Below are positions 60,137 through 64,000 of a stretch of 64,000 nucleotides of DNA, one piece after another; position 1 is the first letter of the stretch, and every line of letters begins with the position of its first letter. The stretch spans positions 124,001 through 188,000 of the forward strand of contig NZ_JASEEQ010000002.1 in NCBI RefSeq assembly GCF_030019515.1, read 5' to 3'. A model generated the notes under the pieces. It did not search any database and was not told the origin of the DNA. It saw only the letters and a program-made list of their open reading frames with translations. The position numbers were made by a program, and so were the translations under genes. The stretch comes from Nocardioides sp. (lineage in GTDB: Bacteria; Actinomycetota; Actinomycetes; Propionibacteriales; Nocardioidaceae).

Positions 60137-60976
60137 ATGCTGATTCGCCTGACACCCCGCGCCACCCTGGCCGCCGCCGTCCTGTCCGCCCTCGCGCTCA
60201 CCGCCTCTGCCTGCGGGTCCGACGGCGGCTCGGACACGACGGGTTCCGACAGCCCGAGCGGCGCCGCGGACCTGAACCTGATCTCCGACGGGACCCTGAC
60301 CGTCTGCTCCGACGTGCCGTACCCGCCGTTCGAGAACTTCGACAAGACCACCGACACCGGGTTCGCCGGCTTCGACGTCGACATCGTCAACGCGATCGCC
60401 GAGCAGCTCGACCTCCAGGTCCAGATCAAGGACTCCGACTTCAACGCGCTCCAGAGCGGCCTCGCGCTGGCGTCCGGCCAGTGCGACATGGCCGCCAGCG
60501 CGATGACGATCACCCCCGAGCGCGAGCAGAAGCTCGGCTTCAGCGACGGCTACTACGACTCCGAGCAGTCGTTGCTCGTGCCTGCGGACTCCAGCATCAC
60601 CTCGATCGACGACCTCGACGGCGTCAAGGTCGGTGTGCAGAAGGGCACCACCGGCGAGGCCTACACCAACGAGAACGCCTCCGGCGCCGACGTCGTGGTG
60701 TTCCCGAGCGACGGCGAGATGTACGCCGCGATCAAGGCCGGGCAGGTCGAGGCGCTGCTCCAGGACCTCCCGGTGAACCTGGACCACCAGAACGACCCCA
60801 AGGCCGCCGGCGAGTTCAAGGTCGTGGAGACCTACGACACCGGTGAGAGCTACGGCCTGGCGATGAAGAAGGACAACACCAGCCTCATCGACGCCGTCAA
60901 CGAGGCGCTCGCCACCATGAAGGACGACGGCGACTACGAGAAGATCTACGACACCTACTTCGCCACGGACCAGTGA
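60137..60976 (+). CDS. Polar amino-acid ABC transporter, substrate-binding lipoprotein
   Basis: This 279-residue lipoprotein has a signal peptide ending in the lipobox LTASAC (Cys26), followed by a Gly/Ser/Asp linker. The rest is a family 3 periplasmic binding protein: DGTLTVCSDVPYPPFENFD (about 51-69), FAGFDVDIVNAIAEQLDLQ (about 76-94), MTITPEREQKLGFSDGYY, and VKVGVQKGTTGEAY. It would bind glutamine, glutamate, arginine or a similar amino acid; the ligand is not settled. First gene of a three-gene operon; the permease start overlaps its stop (GTGA). Confidence 0.88.
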   Translation: MLIRLTPRATLAAAVLSALALTASACGSDGGSDTTGSDSPSGAADLNLISDGTLTVCSDVPYPPFENFDKTTDTGFAGFDVDIVNAIAEQLDLQVQIKDSDFNALQSGLALASGQCDMAASAMTITPEREQKLGFSDGYYDSEQSLLVPADSSITSIDDLDGVKVGVQKGTTGEAYTNENASGADVVVFPSDGEMYAAIKAGQVEALLQDLPVNLDHQNDPKAAGEFKVVETYDTGESYGLAMKKDNTSLIDAVNEALATMKDDGDYEKIYDTYFATDQ

Positions 60977-61767
60977 GTCTGAAGCGGGCCACCAAGCGGC
61001 GGCTGCGGGACGGCGTCGCGTACGCCGTCCTGCTGGCCGTCGTCGCCATCGTCGTCGTGACAGCGGACCGGGACGCGATCTCGAAGAACTTCCTGGACGG
61101 GGACACCTGGAAGGGATTGTGGCCGGACATCGTCCTGATCGCTGCCAAGAACACCGTGAAGTACACGGTGATCGCGTTCGCCGGCGGCATCGCACTCGCC
61201 CTCGTGCTCGCCCTGATGCGGCTCTCGCCGCTGCGGCTCTACCGCTGGCTGGCCACGGTCTACATCGAGTTCTTCCGCGGCCTCCCGGCGCTGGTCGTCA
61301 TCATCTTCATGGCACTGGGCGTGCCGCTCGCCTTCGGCTGGACAGCTCCGGGCGGGACCATCGGCGCCGGCCTGATCGCGCTGATCATGGTGTCCGGGGC
61401 CTACATGGCCGAGACCCTGCGCGCCGGCATCCAGGCGGTCCCGAAGGGGCAGCGCGAGGCCGCGCAGTCGCTCGGCATGAACGGGTTCTGGACCATGGTC
61501 ACGGTGACGCTGCCCCAGGCGGTCCGGATCGTGATCCCACCGCTGACCAATGAGCTCATCCTGCTGGTGAAGGACACCTCGCTGCTGACGTTCGTCGGCA
61601 TGCAGTACGACCAGGTCGAGCTCACGTCGTTCGGTCAGCAGGGCCTCGTCAACTACTCCAATGCGAGCCCGCTCCTGGCGATCGCACTGGTCTACCTGGT
61701 GATCTCGATCCCGGCCAGCCAGCTCGTGGCGTTCCTCGAGCGACGACAGCAGAGAGCAGCCCGATGA
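60973..61767 (+). CDS. Polar amino-acid ABC transporter permease
   Basis: This 264-residue HisM/GlnP-type permease has an N-terminal helix, then about four more. The conserved [28 protein letters not shown] is at about 57-84, [19 protein letters not shown] at about 98-116, and the EAA loop [18 protein letters not shown] (about 153-170), which contacts the ATPase. It would pair as a homodimer with two ATPase subunits. GTGA overlap with the binding-protein gene and ATGA overlap with the ATPase gene show coupled translation. Confidence 0.9.
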   Translation: MSLKRATKRRLRDGVAYAVLLAVVAIVVVTADRDAISKNFLDGDTWKGLWPDIVLIAAKNTVKYTVIAFAGGIALALVLALMRLSPLRLYRWLATVYIEFFRGLPALVVIIFMALGVPLAFGWTAPGGTIGAGLIALIMVSGAYMAETLRAGIQAVPKGQREAAQSLGMNGFWTMVTVTLPQAVRIVIPPLTNELILLVKDTSLLTFVGMQYDQVELTSFGQQGLVNYSNASPLLAIALVYLVISIPASQLVAFLERRQQRAAR

Positions 61768-62498
61768 GCATCCCGGCGATCCAGGTCTCGAACCTGCACA
61801 AGTACTTCGGCGAGCACGAGGTGCTCAAGGGCATCGACTTCCGCGTGGACCAGAGCCAGGTCGTGTGCGTGATCGGCCCGTCCGGGTCCGGGAAGTCCAC
61901 GCTGCTGCGCTGCGTGAACCGGCTCGAGGAGCCGACCTCCGGCAAGATCCTCGTCGAGGGGATCGACATCACCGATCCGGAGACCGACCTCGACGCGGTC
62001 CGATCCCGCATCGGGATGGTGTTCCAGCAGTTCAACCTGTTCCCGCACATGAACGTGCTGGGCAACCTCTGTGCCGCCCAACGGCGGGTGAAGAGGCGCT
62101 CCAAGGACGAGGCCGTCGAGATCGCCCGCCGCAACCTGGCCAAGGTCGGCCTTGCCGATCGTGAGAACGTCTATCCGGCCCACCTCTCGGGCGGCCAGCA
62201 GCAGCGGGTCGCGATCGCCCGAGCCCTGTCCATGGATCCCGACATGATGCTGTTCGACGAGCCGACCTCCGCGTTGGACCCCGAGCTGGTCGGCGACGTG
62301 CTCGCGATCATGAAGAACCTGGCCTCGGAGGGCATGACGATGATGGTCGTCACCCACGAGATGGGCTTCGCCCGCGAGGTCGGCGACCGGCTCGTCTTCA
62401 TGGACGACGGCGTGATCGTCGAGGAGGGCGACCCGCGCGCGGTGCTCTCAGATCCACAGCACCAGCGCACCCAGGCGTTCTTGTCCAAGGTGCTCTGA
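61764..62498 (+). CDS. Polar amino-acid ABC transporter ATPase
   Basis: This 244-residue ATPase has Walker [10 protein letters not shown] at 38-46, the Q-loop [13 protein letters not shown] (about 89-101), the signature [15 protein letters not shown] (about 138-152), Walker [15 protein letters not shown] and the H-loop VVTHEMGFA. It powers the permease encoded just upstream. The gene order binding protein, permease, ATPase is complete, so this should be a working importer. Confidence 0.92.
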   Translation: MSIPAIQVSNLHKYFGEHEVLKGIDFRVDQSQVVCVIGPSGSGKSTLLRCVNRLEEPTSGKILVEGIDITDPETDLDAVRSRIGMVFQQFNLFPHMNVLGNLCAAQRRVKRRSKDEAVEIARRNLAKVGLADRENVYPAHLSGGQQQRVAIARALSMDPDMMLFDEPTSALDPELVGDVLAIMKNLASEGMTMMVVTHEMGFAREVGDRLVFMDDGVIVEEGDPRAVLSDPQHQRTQAFLSKVL

Positions 62499-62614
62499 CC
62501 CGGCCCAGATCGGCCCCGGTATCAGGTCAGCCGATGCGAACCTGTTCCCGAGTCGTTATCTTCGTCGAGCGGTCGTCGCGCTCGCGTCGGCAGCACCAGC
62601 ACCCCCGGCGGCGT

Positions 62615-62620
62615 TATGAT
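62615..62620 (+). promoter_or_regulatory. -10 box (TATGAT) of the LivH-type gene
   Basis: TATGAT lies about 62 bases before ATG 62682 and predicts a leader of about 55 bases with a GAAGGAG site. No good -35 was found. Confidence 0.5.
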
Positions 62621-62681
62621 CCGCCGACCGACCGGTACGAACCGCCCAACGATGCTCTGCGGAGCGCGGCGAAGGAGCCCT

Positions 62682-63998
62682 ATGCCCTACCGTCAGAATC
62701 GTGCTCGGCGAGGCGCGCGGCCGCGTTCGGCCCCGCTCGCACTCGCCGCCCTGCTGCTCGCAGTGCTCGCCAGCCTCCTCGGTGCCGGACCGGCCCAGGC
62801 GGCCGAGGACGGCAACACGATCGTCGGCACCCTGGTGAACTCGGCCGAGGGCAACACCCCGGTCGAGGGCGTCGAGATCAACGTGACCACGGCCGACGGA
62901 CAGGAGTACACCGGAACCAGCGGACCGGACGGAAAGTTCTCCGTCGAGGTCCCCGGAGAGGGCGGTCAGGTCACCGTCGAGCTCGTCGTCGACACTCTGC
63001 CGGAGGGCGTCGAGCTGCGCACGGAGGACAACGTCCGCGAGGTCACCCTGCTCCCGAACCAGACCCTGCCGCTCGCCTTCCCCATCGGGCCGGACACCCG
63101 GCACGTCGAGACCACCTGGGACCGGCTGCCCGGGCTGGTCTACAGCGGCGCGCTGTTCGGCCTGATCATCGCGCTCGCCTCGCTCGGCCTGTCGATGATC
63201 TTCGGCACCACCGGGCTCACCAACTTCGCGCACGGCGAGCTGGTGACCTTCGGCGCCGTGGTCGCGTACTACCTCAACACGTCCGCCGGCATCCCGTTCG
63301 TGTGGGCGGCGGTCATCACCGTGGCGCTCGCGGCCGTCTTCGGGTGGGTCCAGGACTTCGGCCTCTGGCGACCGTTGCGGCACCGGGGCACCGGCCTGAT
63401 CGCGATGATGATCGTCTCCATCGGCCTGATGTTCCTGCTCAAGAACGTCTTCCAGTACTTCACCGAGGGTCGCCTGCTGAACTACCAGGAGTACCTCACC
63501 CCGGCCGGGCACGACGCCGGCGGGCTGTTCACCTACACCGACCGGGACATCGCGATCGCCGGCACCTGCATCGTCGTGCTCCTGGCGGTCATCCTCGGCC
63601 TCTCCTACACCCGTCTCGGTCGCGCGACCCGGGCCGTGGCCGACAATCCCGCGCTCGCGTCCGCGACCGGCATCAACGTCGACCGGGTCGTCTCGGTCGT
63701 GTGGATCATCGGCACCGCGCTCGCCGCCCTGGCCGGCGTCTTCCTCGGCTTCCAGCTCGGCGTCACCTTCCAGATCGGCCAGCTCGTCCTGCTGCTGCTG
63801 TTCTCGGCCGTGTGCGTGGGCGGGCTCGGCTCGGTGTGGGGCGCCCTGGTCGGCAGCCTGATCATCGGCGTCCTGATCGACCTCTCCACGCTGGTCATCC
63901 CGTCCGACCTGAAGAACGCCGGCGCACTCCTGCTGCTGGTCCTGATCCTGCTCTTCCGTCCCCAAGGCATCATGGGCCGCCGGGAACGGATCGGCTGA
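62682..63998 (+). CDS. livH: Branched-chain amino-acid ABC permease (LivH) with N-terminal secreted domain
   Basis: This 438-residue protein is a LivH-type permease with an unusual extra N-terminus. Residues 1-40 look like a signal peptide ending AQAAED. Residues 42-140 read as a small beta-sandwich of the carboxypeptidase-regulatory/SpaA-like kind (GTLVNSAEGNTPVEGVEINV, then SGPDGKFSVEVPGEGG). Residues 145-438 are LivH: SLGLSMIFGTTGLTNFAHGEL, ADNPALASATGINVDRVVSVVW, and GGLGSVWGALVGSLIIGVL. Standard LivH proteins are about 290-310 residues. GAAGGAG lies 5 bases before ATG 62682. The livM, livG and livF partners would follow past the right edge. Confidence 0.85.
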   Translation: MPYRQNRARRGARPRSAPLALAALLLAVLASLLGAGPAQAAEDGNTIVGTLVNSAEGNTPVEGVEINVTTADGQEYTGTSGPDGKFSVEVPGEGGQVTVELVVDTLPEGVELRTEDNVREVTLLPNQTLPLAFPIGPDTRHVETTWDRLPGLVYSGALFGLIIALASLGLSMIFGTTGLTNFAHGELVTFGAVVAYYLNTSAGIPFVWAAVITVALAAVFGWVQDFGLWRPLRHRGTGLIAMMIVSIGLMFLLKNVFQYFTEGRLLNYQEYLTPAGHDAGGLFTYTDRDIAIAGTCIVVLLAVILGLSYTRLGRATRAVADNPALASATGINVDRVVSVVWIIGTALAALAGVFLGFQLGVTFQIGQLVLLLLFSAVCVGGLGSVWGALVGSLIIGVLIDLSTLVIPSDLKNAGALLLLVLILLFRPQGIMGRRERIG

Positions 63999-64000
63999 GA

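Overview
The window is high-GC DNA, many of its starts are GTG, and its gene order is typical of an actinobacterium. A Nocardioides-like member of the Nocardioidaceae is the best guess. The reasons are an HspR-type HAIR operator before clpB, a SigB-type sigma factor behind a SigR/SigH-type promoter, a DUF222/HNH protein, a chemoreceptor with a flagellar-sigma promoter, and gene order partly shared with Mycobacterium (clpB, pyrE, TrmH-type methylase, DedA, fba, DUF3151). The genus is an inference. At least fourteen genes have a TANNNT -10 box ending 6-8 bases before the start codon, which implies widespread leaderless mRNA.

Bases 1-14,100 are mostly housekeeping: a cut-off response regulator, a Cys-rich pentapeptide-repeat protein, clpB, a membrane protein, a DapC-like aminotransferase, pyrE, DedA, a TrmH-type methylase, fba, an MFS exporter, DUF3151, a LysX-type lysyl-tRNA synthetase and an HTH regulator. 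Bases 14,200-23,000 hold a DUF222/HNH protein, DUF4192, dinB, the split 5-oxoprolinase genes pxpA and pxpBC, and an S9 peptidase. Bases 23,000-34,800 hold sigB, coaE, a TPM-domain protein, a chemoreceptor, an acyl-CoA-synthetase-like enzyme, a GlxA/AraC regulator divergent from an unlisted 48-residue membrane peptide, rpsA and a methyltransferase.

Bases 34,800-54,300 look like a cell-surface glycan region lying between rpsA and polA, genes that are close neighbours in Mycobacterium. It holds a sugar-nucleotide dehydrogenase, GT2 and epimerase operon joined by GTGA overlaps, a GT-C-like protein coupled to an O-acyltransferase, a 1,362-residue AftD-like transferase, a GT4, two methyltransferases, a 51-residue DUF2613-like peptide, large membrane proteins, a flippase and a GH15 hydrolase. 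Together these could make a sugar nucleotide, assemble and export a glycan, and decorate it outside the membrane.

Bases 54,300-64,000 return to general functions: an LLM oxidoreductase coupled to polA, a thioesterase, a GNAT enzyme, DUF554, a polar amino-acid ABC transporter operon, and a LivH permease carrying an unusual secreted N-terminal domain. No tRNA, rRNA, CRISPR array, prophage or complete insertion sequence was seen.
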